Origin: Sanghuangporus weigelae | Taxonomy: Eukaryota > Basidiomycota > Agaricomycetes > Hymenochaetales > Hymenochaetaceae | Length of the DNA stretch: 64,000 nucleotides | NCBI GenBank assembly: GCA_033182465.1 | Contig: CP137322.1 | Span: 248,001 to 312,000, forward strand | Direction of reading: 5' to 3' | Part shown: positions 48,197 to 58,562 of the stretch, piece after piece | How positions within the stretch are numbered: position 1 is the stretch's first letter | Layout: every line of letters begins with the position of its first letter | Notes under the pieces: model-generated | What the model was told of the DNA's origin: nothing | Database searches by the model: none | What the model saw: the letters and a program-made list of their open reading frames with translations, nothing else | Translations under genes and position numbers: made by a program

Positions 48197-50311
48197 ATGG
48201 AGCATACCGTTCAAGGCCTGTCTATGGGCTCAGTACTCATCAGCTCATGGGTGGCTATCGCACTGAGTGGTGTAATGCTCCTACAGGCGTACATGTACTA
48301 TCGCGGAAGACGACGAACTGACGAAAAGGTCTACGGGTTATTGGTGAGAAGAGATATCACTCATTCATGACCAAGCCTCAAAAATGTTCACTTTCAGGTT
48401 GTTGTCTTGCTGTTTGTCCTGTTTACGACGTTGTGGGCAAACACTGGTTACTGATGCCTTGGAAGACTTCTTGATGTAGCTCACGTCATATGCATCATGA
48501 CTACGCTATATCACTACTTAATTCGCAACTTCGGGAACAACGAGGAACTTGAAGTTTTGGTCCCGTGAGTTGCAGTTCTATAATGTCTCTTTCAGTTGTT
48601 CTGACCTGCCGTCAGATCGCTTGCAGTGAGCCACACAGATTACCGTACAGTTGCCCTGAAAACTCATCTGTCAATACATGCATAGCTGACTGTCGGTCTG
48701 ACTGTATGTATCTCGTTCTTTATAGTCTGGTGATATGAGAAGACTGGCTGACTGACGGATAAGGGGACGATCACTTTCTTCGCGCAGAGGTATGGGAGTT
48801 CGCTGGAAACCTTCGGCGAAGCTAACAAATATCTATTTCAGCTTTTTCACTTGGCGGGTGTGGAAACGTGAGTGATCGAGTCATGCATAAGCGAGTGTCC
48901 ACTGACTTGAATAAATCAGTCAGCAAAAGGAGCATCATCGCTCCCGTCATTGTAAGATATTGTATCCTTGTATTTGATCTACTAGTCAACGTCTTGGCAG
49001 TTCGTGTTTCAGATAGCTCGTCTTAGTGAGAAAGGAACAGCTTGCCCTGTTGCTCACTAATCTGATCTTTTATATCATGATATCGATCTTAGCGTCTGGT
49101 TGGGGTAAGCAGAGACTATCTTTGTTCATTGTAGAATGACACGTTATTTAACAAATAAGTTTTAGTTACTACGGTCAAAGCGTACGAATATATCCTGTGC
49201 TTGTTTGTATTCGACATTGATCATCCTATAGGATCGAATTTGGAACATTCGTAGCATGGACCCATCAAGTTCGCGTGAGTCAAGTGTCTGTTTACATTGT
49301 CATTCGAATTCCCTGTTTATTCTAGGTAGTGGATCTTCACTGCCGGCCTGGCTGTTGCCGTCCTATGCGATATCCTCATCACGGGCAGTCTATGCTATTG
49401 GCTTCACGGAGTAAGAGCGCTCTTTCGAAGATATTCTGCTGATAAATGACTTAATATATTCTAGTCGCGTAGTGGGGTTCACGGGTATGGACATGCTTGT
49501 TATTACTATTTGGTTACAAATGACTGAATTTAGCCAACAGGATGAACAAGATTATCGACAAGATTATACTTTATTCCGTTGAGAATGGAATGTTAATTTG
49601 GTGTGTATGCATCCTTCAAATTGGGTGTCGAGTCGGCGATTGATTATGGTCTACATCTGGTTTGTAGTCTTGCATCTGTCGCCTCTCTTGTATGCGTGAG
49701 ATTTCCATTATCCCGTTTCGATGTTTCCGAGGAAACTCATAATTTGTATACAGGGTATAACTATGCCAGGAAACCTTATCTTTATAGGCATACATTTTGT
49801 CATAAGCAAGCGTCAGTCAACGGTGTCCTAGTTGACCGAGGAAGAAACGGAACTAACGATACCCTGCTATCTACAGTCTATATCAACAGCATACTAGCCT
49901 CGTACGTGTTTCTATAGATGTAGTATCAATCTACCTAAGAGGGTCTTGTACAGACTGAATACCCGCAATTCGCTCCGAGCACGGAAGGAGCGGCTATTCA
50001 TAAATGCACGTCCCGCTGGTGAAGATAGGCCAGAGACTCTTCGTTACGTACGTTTTTTCATCCTATTGTTGCTTTGGACCTACTGACCATGGCATAGCAA
50101 GACCATAATTTCTTGTCGTCTCATGGCTATGTCCTTCGGTCACCCAAATCACCACAGAGTTTCCGCTCTTCGGATCTTGCTGTATCAGTAAAGGTACGTG
50201 CTCGGACACCATGCAATCCTTCGTCTCAATGACGTCGGCATATAGGAAGCTGAGCAAACAGGTACCTCAACAGAATCTGACTTCGCTATTCGTACAGAGC
50301 ACGACGTTTAA
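48197..50311 (+). CDS. DUF6534 seven-helix membrane protein, paralogue 4 (about 21 exons)
   Basis: ATG 48197 (ACCATGG context) starts MEHTVQGLSMGSVLISSWV. Splicing very short exons gives a continuous family protein: LQAYMYYRG, VVVLLFVLLLDVAHVICIMTTLY, HYLIRNFGN, VPSLALTVGLTGTITFFAQS, FFTWRVWKLSKRSIIAPVI, TTVKAIEFGTFVAW and HQVRWIFTAGLAVAVLCDIL. It continues with ITGSLCYWLHGSRSGVHG, MNKIIDKIILYSVENGMLI, GITMPGNLIFIGIHFVIS, KLYINSILASLNTRNSLRAR, then a soluble tail ending TGTSTESDFAIRTEHDV with TAA 50309-50311. Inferred exons include 10-, 12-, 18-, 20-, 25- and 26-nt pieces and a 45-nt intron. The architecture differs from the tandem genes at 6-17 kb, so this is an older branch. Function unknown. 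Confidence 0.75.
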
Positions 50312-50724
50312 AATATCCATTCGGTCAAAGCGACTTTTCCACATGCGTTCAACACCTTTTGATATCATACTCTTGTCTGTACGTCAGGCGTCTCTCGTAG
50401 TTTTTCCACATGCGTTCAACACCTTTTGATATCATACTCTTGTCTGTACGTCAGGCGTCTCTCGTAGTAGTAATAAATACCCAGCCTGTTTAAATAGAAA
50501 ATCCTGTACCTTCTTGGTGATATGTGTATCTTGCTTGTAGCTTGCTTGTAGCATTGTAATGAAGTAAATTGCCATGTTCTGCCTTCGATCAGTTGCGCCG
50601 GGACCCCGACCGCTTCGCCAGATGAAGGAAGATATGATTGTGAACACAGCAAAGACACTACGGAAGTACACAAACGTGAAGATATATGAGAAAACATTTG
50701 TCGTAAGAAGCTAGGTATACAGAT
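50312..50724. other. intergenic between convergent genes
   Basis: About 410 bp between the stop of DUF6534 paralogue 4 and the MCM2 stop; it contains the 67-bp direct repeat listed separately. Confidence 0.5.
50335..50468. repeat. 67-bp perfect tandem duplication
   Basis: Two identical 67-bp units (50335-50401 and 50402-50468), each starting TTTTCCACATGCG and ending TCTCTCGTAGT, lie head to tail in the 3' region of DUF6534 paralogue 4. Perfect identity means a recent event or an assembly artefact. Confidence 0.9.
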
Positions 50725-53700
50725 TTAAATGTCTCTATGGAAGCTCTTCTCGATCACCCCGTCAATGAGACGGTATCCATTGGCCACAAACAAGCGAGAA
50801 TGCAAGAAAGGCTGCGTATCAAAGATGTCGTGTTCCTTGGCCTATGATTACGATGAGAACAAGAAATGAACATCGCAGTTAAGGGCGACTTACAAGCTCA
50901 TCGAGCTCCGCTGTACTAATTGAAACCTTGTCAGGAGGCTCACCACGTTGAGCCTGGTAGAAGCGAGCTTTATCCTTGACTATTTGGCCGAGGAGGAACG
51001 CCAACAGTTCCTCGTGGTCTCGGGCTTGGGTAAGGTATTTGCGGAAGCCCTAAGGAACAGGAAGTCAGTGTCAAAGTTAATTACGATATCCGGAAATGGA
51101 TACGAACTCTCTCCAGTGTCCTCTTAATAGATGTCTTCTGTGCACTGACGAAGCTACCGACCATGACTGAAATAGCAAGATCGATATCATCACCTCGGAC
51201 GTATTCCCGGAGGTGCATTTTCGCGCTGGCCTCAGCCATTCGGATCATGCTTTCCAGATGGCGAACCGTAATGGGTATAGAGCCTGTCGCTATTGACTCG
51301 CGGCGAAGGTCCGCAAAGAGCCGCGACAACTTTTCTTGGTCAAGGTCATATAGTTTCGGTCGGATCTTCTCTTTGGCAAACATAATGTACTTGCGAAGAA
51401 GATCTTGTGGAATCATCTGAGATGATACAGTTCAGCAACGCAAATAATATCATGAAATAGGTGCTCACATCTTCGTCAAGAGAAGTTCCGACGTCCATTT
51501 CTTCCGTCTCAGCATCAAACTGAGGGTGACTCCGACGATGACTTCCGACAACGAATTTTGCGAGGAGTTCATCCGCTACAGGATCTACAGTGTCCTTCAC
51601 TACACAAAGAACGTCGAAACGAGACAGGATAGGCTCTGTAAGTTCAACATTCTGTTGGAACGGTATGGTCGGATTGTAGCGTCCTCGAACAGGGTTGGCA
51701 GCAGCGATAATCGCACAGCGCGCCTGAAGCGTTGTGACGATTCCCGCCTTGGAAATGGATATAGACTGTTGTTCCATTGCCTCGTGGATCGATGTTCGGT
51801 CCGCATCATTCATTTTGTCGAACTCGTCAATGAGACAAGTACCCTTATCGGCGAGAACGAGAGCACCACCTTCAAGTGTCCATTCTCGGGTCACAGGGTC
51901 TTTCCGAACGCTTGCTGTGAGACCGACTGCAGAAGCGCCCTGGCCTGTCGTAAAGACGGCGCGATGTGCAGTCTTCTCGACGTACTTCAGAAACTGTGAC
52001 TTTGCAGTACCCGGGTCTCCGAGCAGAAGTATGTTGATATCGCCTCGGATACGATGTTTGCGGTTGATGTCTTTAGAAACGCCGCTGAACAAGGAAAGTG
52101 CTATGGCTGTCTTGATATCCTCGTGTCCGTAAATGGATGGAGCTATGGATTTGACGATGCGCTTGCGAATGCGTTCATCACGAGACAAAGCACGGATTTC
52201 ACGTTCATCTTCCTCAGTAAGACGAAACGCTGCAAACAAATCCTCTTTCTTATTTATGTGATTTGCTTCAATGACGGTCGAGAAAACCGGGAAGCCATTC
52301 TTGGAGTTGAGAGACGCATCGAAGTTATTCCGGTAGATACCAGTAACTTCCTGTTCCTGCCGTGAGAGAGTGGAAGGATAAAAGTACAAAAGCACTTACC
52401 ACTTCCTCACCCGGTTTGGCTGAGTCAATCAGGTCCCAAAGGAGGATAACCTCCCGGTGCCTTGGAAGACGCCCTGGTGGCACTGAGCCAGGAGATTCTT
52501 GCAGTGTCATTTTCTGGTAGTTGCGATAAACGGTCTGTTCACAGATCGTCAGGCATGAACTTTGTTAGAAATGGGAAATTTACGTACCTGCTCCTGATTG
52601 ACCTTGAAAGGGCCTTTTCCTTCGCAACTTGGACAGTAGCTAATATGAACCTCCTTGCTGGCATCTTGGTAGAAAGGTCCAAGAACGGCGCCACATTTCC
52701 GGCAGTCGAATTTTACATACTTTAGTTGTGGGAATACACCGCTTCGGCGTGTCACAACTCCGGTAACACGCACAAGATTATTCAGATGCACACGACGCAG
52801 ATCACGCAAGGATGCAGTGGACGGCAAATCCGTTACGCGGACATGAATTTCAGAATGAATGCGCTCGTAGTTTGGGTACGAGATCAGCACGACAGAAAGA
52901 GCAACCTCATCGAATATAGCAAGCATCTGGCTTGGACAGATAACCAGGAAGTAGGCGATGACGGCCATGGCATCCGCAAGATGAGTGTATGAAACCTCAA
53001 GAGATTCGGCATTATCTTGAAAGATTGAGTTAGAGAAAGTCATTTAACACGTGTTTTCAGACACCCACTTTCACCAAGGTTTCTAATGCGAGGAAAGTGG
53101 ACCGAATTGCCTTGTTCATCAGTATATGAAGTAAGGAATTGACGGAAATGTTTCGCGATAGAACGACGGACGCGGTCAAGCGCAATCCATTCAGCTATGG
53201 AGGTTGCCTTGATGTCATGCAATTGCTCGAGAGGCATTTCGGCCTCGACACCCTCAGCGTCATCGATCTCAATGCGCTCATCATATTGACGGCGAGCGCG
53301 TCGTTTCATCCCAGCTAGAAGGCCACCATCCAGTTCCTCTTCCTCGCTTTCCTCACTTTGAAGAAGATCTGGCGCACGAGTACGCGCAGCGGCCCGCGTA
53401 CCACGACGACCTTGCCGGTCGCGCCGGTCGCGAAGCGCCATGGCCCGTTCAGCCGCACGTCGTTGAGCCGCTGTCATCTCCTCAATTTCTTCCTCATCAT
53501 TAAGTCCCGCCGCGTCATACGTATCCAGTGCATTATTTTCTGCATAGTCTCTGAAAAAGGGTATGAGCTACAGCTTAATGCGAATAATATTAAAATGGTA
53601 CGTACTCTAACAGTGTCTCGCCAAAAAGGTCCTCTCCTTCAACGTCTTCCTCAGCGTCCACCGCATCATCATCGACATCCGGAACCGCGTCCTGATCACT

Positions 53701-53933
53701 AGAAAAATCATCCGTATCCTGAAAGTGGGAAGGTGGAGATGATGGAGGCAACGACGAGCCTGACTGTCGACGCTGCGTGGCCGCCGCACGCGGTGTCGCG
53801 GTCGACTGAGCGCGCGCGTGCGACGGTGAGCGCCGGCGCTTTATGCGATGAGGCGTATGAGCTGGGGAAGACGACTGCAAGTACACAGAATTAATTCACG
53901 GCTGGCTGTATGAAATTAACGCAAACTCACCAT
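50725..53933 (-). CDS. MCM2: DNA replication licensing factor MCM2
   Basis: A subunit of the nuclear MCM2-7 replicative helicase. The N-terminal acidic, Ser-rich tail ([20 protein letters not shown]) holds the expected histone-binding and DDK target region; [16 protein letters not shown] is typical of MCM2 rather than MCM3-7. Then come the A/B domain ([24 protein letters not shown]), the zinc finger ([11 protein letters not shown] with [11 protein letters not shown]) and the AAA+ core. The core shows [17 protein letters not shown], Walker [14 protein letters not shown], Walker [11 protein letters not shown], sensor 1 AAANPVRG and the arginine finger SRFD. The C-terminal winged-helix region ends [15 protein letters not shown] with TAA 50725-50727. 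The start codon (53931-53933) forms a coding exon of only three bases, separated by a 56-nt intron from [10 protein letters not shown]. Converges with DUF6534 paralogue 4. Confidence 0.97.
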
Positions 53934-53955
53934 GGTCGTTGGTGAAAAGAAAGAG

Positions 53956-53961
53956 ACGCGT
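53956..53961. promoter_or_regulatory. MluI cell-cycle box (MCB) upstream of MCM2
   Basis: The palindrome ACGCGT lies 22 bp before the MCM2 start codon. MCB sites bind the MBF factor that activates replication genes at G1/S in fungi. A second copy lies at 53979. Confidence 0.6.
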
Positions 53962-53978
53962 AAGAAAAAAGAGACGCG

Positions 53979-53984
53979 ACGCGT
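53979..53984. promoter_or_regulatory. second MluI cell-cycle box upstream of MCM2
   Basis: A second ACGCGT, 17 bp from the first and partly overlapping a GACGCGACGCGT string. Paired MCBs are typical of MBF targets. Confidence 0.6.
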
Positions 53985-54140
53985 GAATTAAGGCATTTTG
54001 ATCTCCGCTTCAAACCGTTCTCCTTACGTAATTTTCTTGCACGCGCTTGCATCCACCTGTCTATTCAATACATTTCTCACTACGAGAAACCTGAAGGAGC
54101 TCGGAAAACATCAGGCTCATTTATTATTATTTAGAAGAAT

Positions 54141-55706
54141 TCAAACAGACTCGGTCTTTCGACCACAAACACCAATCATGTGATTGTTAAGGAAATAGAA
54201 CTCGTCGTTCCCGTAATACTCTGGAAGAGCCTGCAGGTTCCTCCAAGGGTTGCGACGCGGCTCCCAAGCGACTCTTCCCCCAAGTTTCTCCATAAATTCC
54301 ATGTCGTTCCTCGCTTCCGCCTGCGTGAATGCAGTTACCACCGTAGGAACACCCATGTCTAAAAGTAGATTGATCGTTGGAGCCCAGCATACTCTAAGTT
54401 CAGCACAGTTCGTCATTAACGCGTTGAAGCAGATAACGAGATCAGGTATGGAGCATGCAGCCTGTGCACCAGAGCCATTGGTTTGGCGTTGTTCCTGAGT
54501 CCATTCGTAGTACGTGTCGGAGTGCATCGACTGAATGCGAACCAGTCCATTTGTCCTGCAATCAGCACAAGAAAATCCCATATTATCGAAACCAAGCGGT
54601 ACTTCCAAGCAGAGCGTTGGAAAGTCGCCGAGATCGGGTCCAATAAACCGCAATGTGAGTTGCTTGCACTCGGGAAGCAGGTGATGAAGCTCTTCAAATA
54701 CCAGGGCTTGCTTCGCCACAAGATCATTCCCACGCACCCCGATGATGTGTATCTCGAGGTGCGAACGTGAAAGAAAGGGCTGGTATGCAGGAGGGAAGAC
54801 ACTAGACCCGGGGTTCTCCTCCATCCGCGAGCGCGATTCGGGCTGGTCAAATAACTCCATTCCATATAGCACGGTCATAGGATACGTCAGATACGCAGAA
54901 GATCGGCGCAGTTCAAGCGAAGAATCATATGGCCAATCGTTTTCAGGTCGCGACGACCACTCCACCCATGCATTCTCAGTTGAGTACGTGGCAAGCGGTT
55001 TGCACTTCAATAAGCGACGCTCGGGATACCAGACTGGCTTGGCTGAATGACGACAGTACTCTGCTTCATCATCATCGTCTACGAGGACCAAAAGCTGCAT
55101 CCTGCAACGGGTAAGTTGTCCACCAGGCTCGTAAGGCTCGAAAGCATGTCTGTTCCTAATCATTTGCTCGTGCCTGTCTGAACATGAATATATGGCGAAA
55201 CACGTCTGGCAGCAGGTCAGCTGTTGTCCAGGATACTCCGGATTCTTTCTCAAGTCGTGGTCCGTCTTGAAGCATACCGAACAACGAGGCTCCATGGTGA
55301 CTATCTGTTGCTCTAGTTTATCGAGTGGTCGGCCGATCAGAGTTTCAAGCTGAATGATCGACCAATTCGTTCTCTTCAGCACGAATGTCTGGTACGCTTC
55401 GCGGCTCTGCGGTTCCTTTGGCATTACTATCACGGGCTCGTTTGCTCGCATGGTACTCCAAGCTCGACAGAATCTAATGGAACAACGGGAAAGACGCTAT
55501 AGGTTATTCATCAGATCATCGAATTATTAGACGTACTGCTTATGGGCTCGGTAGTCAGCTTTCTGGCAGTTCTCATCACAATAACTGATTGGTATCATCA
55601 GTCCATGACGATCCACAAACACACGCTAGAAGACGTACCTGATCCTCTTGCATCGAGAACATGTTGATAGGCGTCCAGGAGACCCTCCGCACCGCAAACA
55701 AGCCAT
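54141..55706 (-). CDS. MYND zinc-finger protein with MSS51 C-terminal-like domain
   Basis: Exons 55639-55706, 55537-55584 and 54141-55473 give 482 residues. The first two exons and the start of the third encode a complete MYND finger: CLRCGGSPGRLSTCSRC, YCDENCQKADYRAHKQFC. A second Cys-rich segment (CSVCFKTDHDL with LTCCQTCFAIYSCSDRH) follows. The C-terminal half resembles the MSS51 C-terminal region: FLSRSHLEIHIIGV, LTLRFIGPDLG, CRTNGLVRIQSM, DLVICFNALM, WAPTINLLLDMGVPTVVTAFT and FLNNHMIGV. Such proteins are common in agaricomycetes with unknown role; yeast Mss51 is a COX1 translation activator, but this gene is not clearly its orthologue. Starting at ATG 55706 rather than the downstream ATG 55451 is needed to include the finger. 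Confidence 0.85.
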
Positions 55707-56251
55707 GCTGGAGCAATATGATCTTGAATGTTTGAATCGACATACCAGAAAATCGCTACTTACCCGCGAAATGCACACCTAGGTATCTGAGAATGCATAG
55801 CTAGATGTTGTCCAAAATGGGGTTTGTGTTGAAGACTGGCTTAAGGGATACTTCCACCAGCCTCGCCTTTCTGCGATACAAGACAATACATTTGCAACTG
55901 ACCCGGTCAGAAAACAAATCAAACTGCAGATGCCGCCCAGTTCGAGACGCACAGCCATGCAATCGTCGAACAACGTCCGCAGCTCACAATGTTCAGAATA
56001 AGATTAGATCGGCTCACGATCTCTGCGTTCTGGACGCCAGAAAATACCACACAATCTACTGTACACCACGGAATTGCCTCGGGATGGGTAAATCGCTCGG
56101 AATCCACATCCCACCATCTGCCTACACTGGAAGAGACATTTCAAATAGAAAACAACGACCAAAAAGGGACTCGACTCATATTGTCAAGTCTAAGAGGCCT
56201 GGATGACCTGCTCAAATACGGATCCAGGCCCAAAAGAAAAATTGGGTAATT
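55707..56251. other. intergenic, no gene recognised
   Basis: About 545 bp between the MYND gene start and the stop of the thioesterase at 56252. Overlapping short frames on both strands have no support. Confidence 0.4.
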
Positions 56252-57522
56252 TCATAGACGACTCTTCGCTCTCCGTGAATCCTCCTCAGGAATCGTCAAC
56301 GCCATCTGTGTCGAAATGGCCAAGCAGATTTGGTTTTCACGCCATTTTGGATCGACCCCTTCACCTGAACCTAAACTGGGCGAGCGACTCCCAATGGTAG
56401 AGGGAGTAGTCCAGACTTCGACAAATTCATCATGCCGTCCTTCGGTCATGAATCGAGATGATGCATAGACTCCGACCGTTCGTGGAGAGAAGGGTGAATA
56501 TCGTGTATGAGGATCCGAGATGGAAGATGGGATTCGGGATTTGAACTCTACAGTCAAGACTACCGTCGCAAACCAGCTGTTGTCGGATACATGCAACAAT
56601 CAGATTAACTCTGCACGATCACAGTATTATAAGACGCACCTTGGTCCTGGCCTCAGGTCGGGTGGGAGGAGAGAAGGAAGGTTCTTCATGCAGTCAGCAA
56701 AGAAGGGTATCATGGGGATTTCCAATACATCGTCCGGGTCCTTCAACTCGAGCCAGGCACCCCATTCAACCCCACAGTCTGGAGTTTGAGGTTCCGAATC
56801 ATCAGATTGAGTTCTAGCTCTCCGAGCATTTTGTTGTTCGAAGAACCGATCCTCCGCTTTGTTCTGGTATAGATACTTGTCATTCGGTTTATCCAGAGTG
56901 ACCAATGAAGGATGCCTTGATAAGGGGATCTTTCGTCCATACGGAGAAGTTGGTAGCAGGGTAAGGTTTTCAGATGATGCGTGCGAAGATAGGAGAGTTA
57001 GGTCTGGAAGGACTCCGTATATGAGCCGAGCAGTTATCTTCGTCTTTCCCTGTAAGAATCATCAAAATAAGCAAGTGAAACTCACAGATTGGAGCAATCG
57101 ACAAACATTCTGAGTCAGTTCTGCATCTAAATTAGTGAACGTCTTCCCTTTCCGTACTACCATGATACGAATCTCGCATTCCGATATGTCAGCAGATTGC
57201 AAATAGTGCGCCGTGAGATGCACTGGATCCGGATGAGGGGAGCTAGATTGCAGGTCGCCCACCGCAGAGAGAATAAGTCCAACTACGTATCCTAACAGCC
57301 GCAAGCAAAATGAGTACAAAAACTATGTACTATTTAATACAGATTGACGTTACCGCCATGAGGTATCCTACAAGGTGCGAGTCAACGCGAGAAAATCGAC
57401 CACAACTTAATAACGACTCACCCTCCGATACACCATGCTTCCGAAATTCTTGCCTTGTAAAGAAGAGAGTCACCCCCTTCGGAATGAAGTTTCGAAACCT
57501 TCAGAGCGTCCTTGAGGCCCAT
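56252..57522 (-). CDS. acyl-CoA thioesterase-like protein (4HBT_3, double hotdog), intact copy
   Basis: ATG 57520-57522 begins MGLKDALKVSKLHSEGGDSL. Spliced blocks are WCIGGIPHGGYVVGLILSAV (the family PHGGY motif, split by an intron after the first Gly), HPDPVHLTAHYLQSADISE, VVRKGKTFTNLDAELTQ and KTKITARLIYGVLPDL. The region YLYQNKAEDRFFEQQNARRA precedes the second hotdog, which has DCGVEWGAWLELKDPDD, IPMIPFFADCMKNLPSLLP, WFATVVLTVEFKSRIP and SPRTVGVYASSRFMTEGRHD. It ends in TGA 56252-56254. Members hydrolyse acyl-CoA; the chain length cannot be told. A decayed paralogue is at 58563-59848 on the same strand. Confidence 0.8.
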
Positions 57523-57546
57523 AGTGGATTCTGTGAGATTGCATGA

Positions 57547-58269
57547 ATGAGTAGAAAGAGCGAAGGTAGCTCGGATTCAGGTTGGGCGGAGAAAATTACA
57601 CGTGAATCTAACGCGTCGCGTCGATCTCAACCGGTCGATTCTCGTGATGTTTCCTCGAACAACACCTCAGTCCGCAGCTTCATCTTTGCCAACCCCCTCA
57701 TGCCTCTTGCCGAAAAATCCGCATTCAAACGTACGCGAGCCGACTACCACTACTTCCTAACCTACCGAACACGATGGAGCGACAATGACCAATACTCGCA
57801 CGTTAACAATGCGATTTACTATCATCTCATAGACTCTATTGTCAATACCTACCTCGCCGAGCAATGTGGTTGCATCCCATCTACATCATCATCGACATCT
57901 GAATCTGAATCTGAATCTGCAAATATTGCGCCTATTGGACTCGTCGTATCATCACATTGCGAGTTCTTCGCACCCATTTCGTTTCCCGATGTTGTGACAC
58001 TCGGCTTGAGAGTCGTCAAATTGGGACGCAGCTCTGTTTCCTATGAAGTTGGCTTTTTTACAGAGTCCTCAAGCTCAAAGCCTCCATCGGAGAATGAGAA
58101 GAATGATGTAGATGGAAAAGCGGTTCAAGAGGTGGCGAAGGCCGTAGGCGGATACACGCATGTCTTCGTCGATAGGATCCATAGGCGTCCAATAAAGGAG
58201 ATGAGTCCGACTCTGAGAAACGGTCTACAAGCCATCATTGCGGAGTCTTCGGCGAAACCGAAATTATGA
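57547..58269 (+). CDS. 4HBT-family thioesterase (single hotdog)
   Basis: An uninterrupted frame of 240 residues. The hotdog core reads HYFLTYRTRWSDNDQYSHVNNAIYYHLIDS (Asp and HVNN typical of 4-hydroxybenzoyl-CoA-type thioesterases), then SHCEFFAPISFPDVVTLGLRVVKLGRSSVSYEVGFF. A Ser/Glu run (SSSTSESESESA) is inserted after the first helix. The first about 51 residues are rich in Ser and Arg; translation could instead start at ATG 57700 (MPLAEKSAFKR). With the first ATG, only 24 bp separate it from the divergent thioesterase start at 57522, which makes the downstream start or overlapping leaders likely. Related acyl-CoA or aryl-CoA hydrolysis is inferred from the family. Confidence 0.85.
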   Translation: MSRKSEGSSDSGWAEKITRESNASRRSQPVDSRDVSSNNTSVRSFIFANPLMPLAEKSAFKRTRADYHYFLTYRTRWSDNDQYSHVNNAIYYHLIDSIVNTYLAEQCGCIPSTSSSTSESESESANIAPIGLVVSSHCEFFAPISFPDVVTLGLRVVKLGRSSVSYEVGFFTESSSSKPPSENEKNDVDGKAVQEVAKAVGGYTHVFVDRIHRRPIKEMSPTLRNGLQAIIAESSAKPKL

Positions 58270-58562
58270 CCTTCCGACGGCCGTAATTGAAGTTACTCCG
58301 TCCTCTGATTCCCAAGAATATCGACTCCAAAGTATATTTCTAGTTTACTTCGCTATATTTGTGCTGATCCCTGATATATACTACTTATAGAAAACTCTTT
58401 TATCACTTCATCTTGTCGCTATCAGCAAAAGGTTGATGATCACCGCGAGGCAACAGGGCAACGCAAGGCGGCTATCACTCTGCCTATGCCTACGTTTGCG
58501 TAGAAGCGGACGCTCTTTGCTTTGACACGAGGGCCAGCATCTTCGTCGGGATGCAACTGCGT
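58270..58562. other. intergenic spacer
   Basis: About 290 bp between the hotdog thioesterase stop and the end of the decayed paralogue. Nothing is seen. Confidence 0.4.

Noticed and set aside
48380-48500. Apparent stop codon breaking DUF6534 paralogue 4
   Set aside because: A 45-nt intron (GTTTAC..GAAG) removes it and restores the family sequence VVVLLFVLLLDVAHV.
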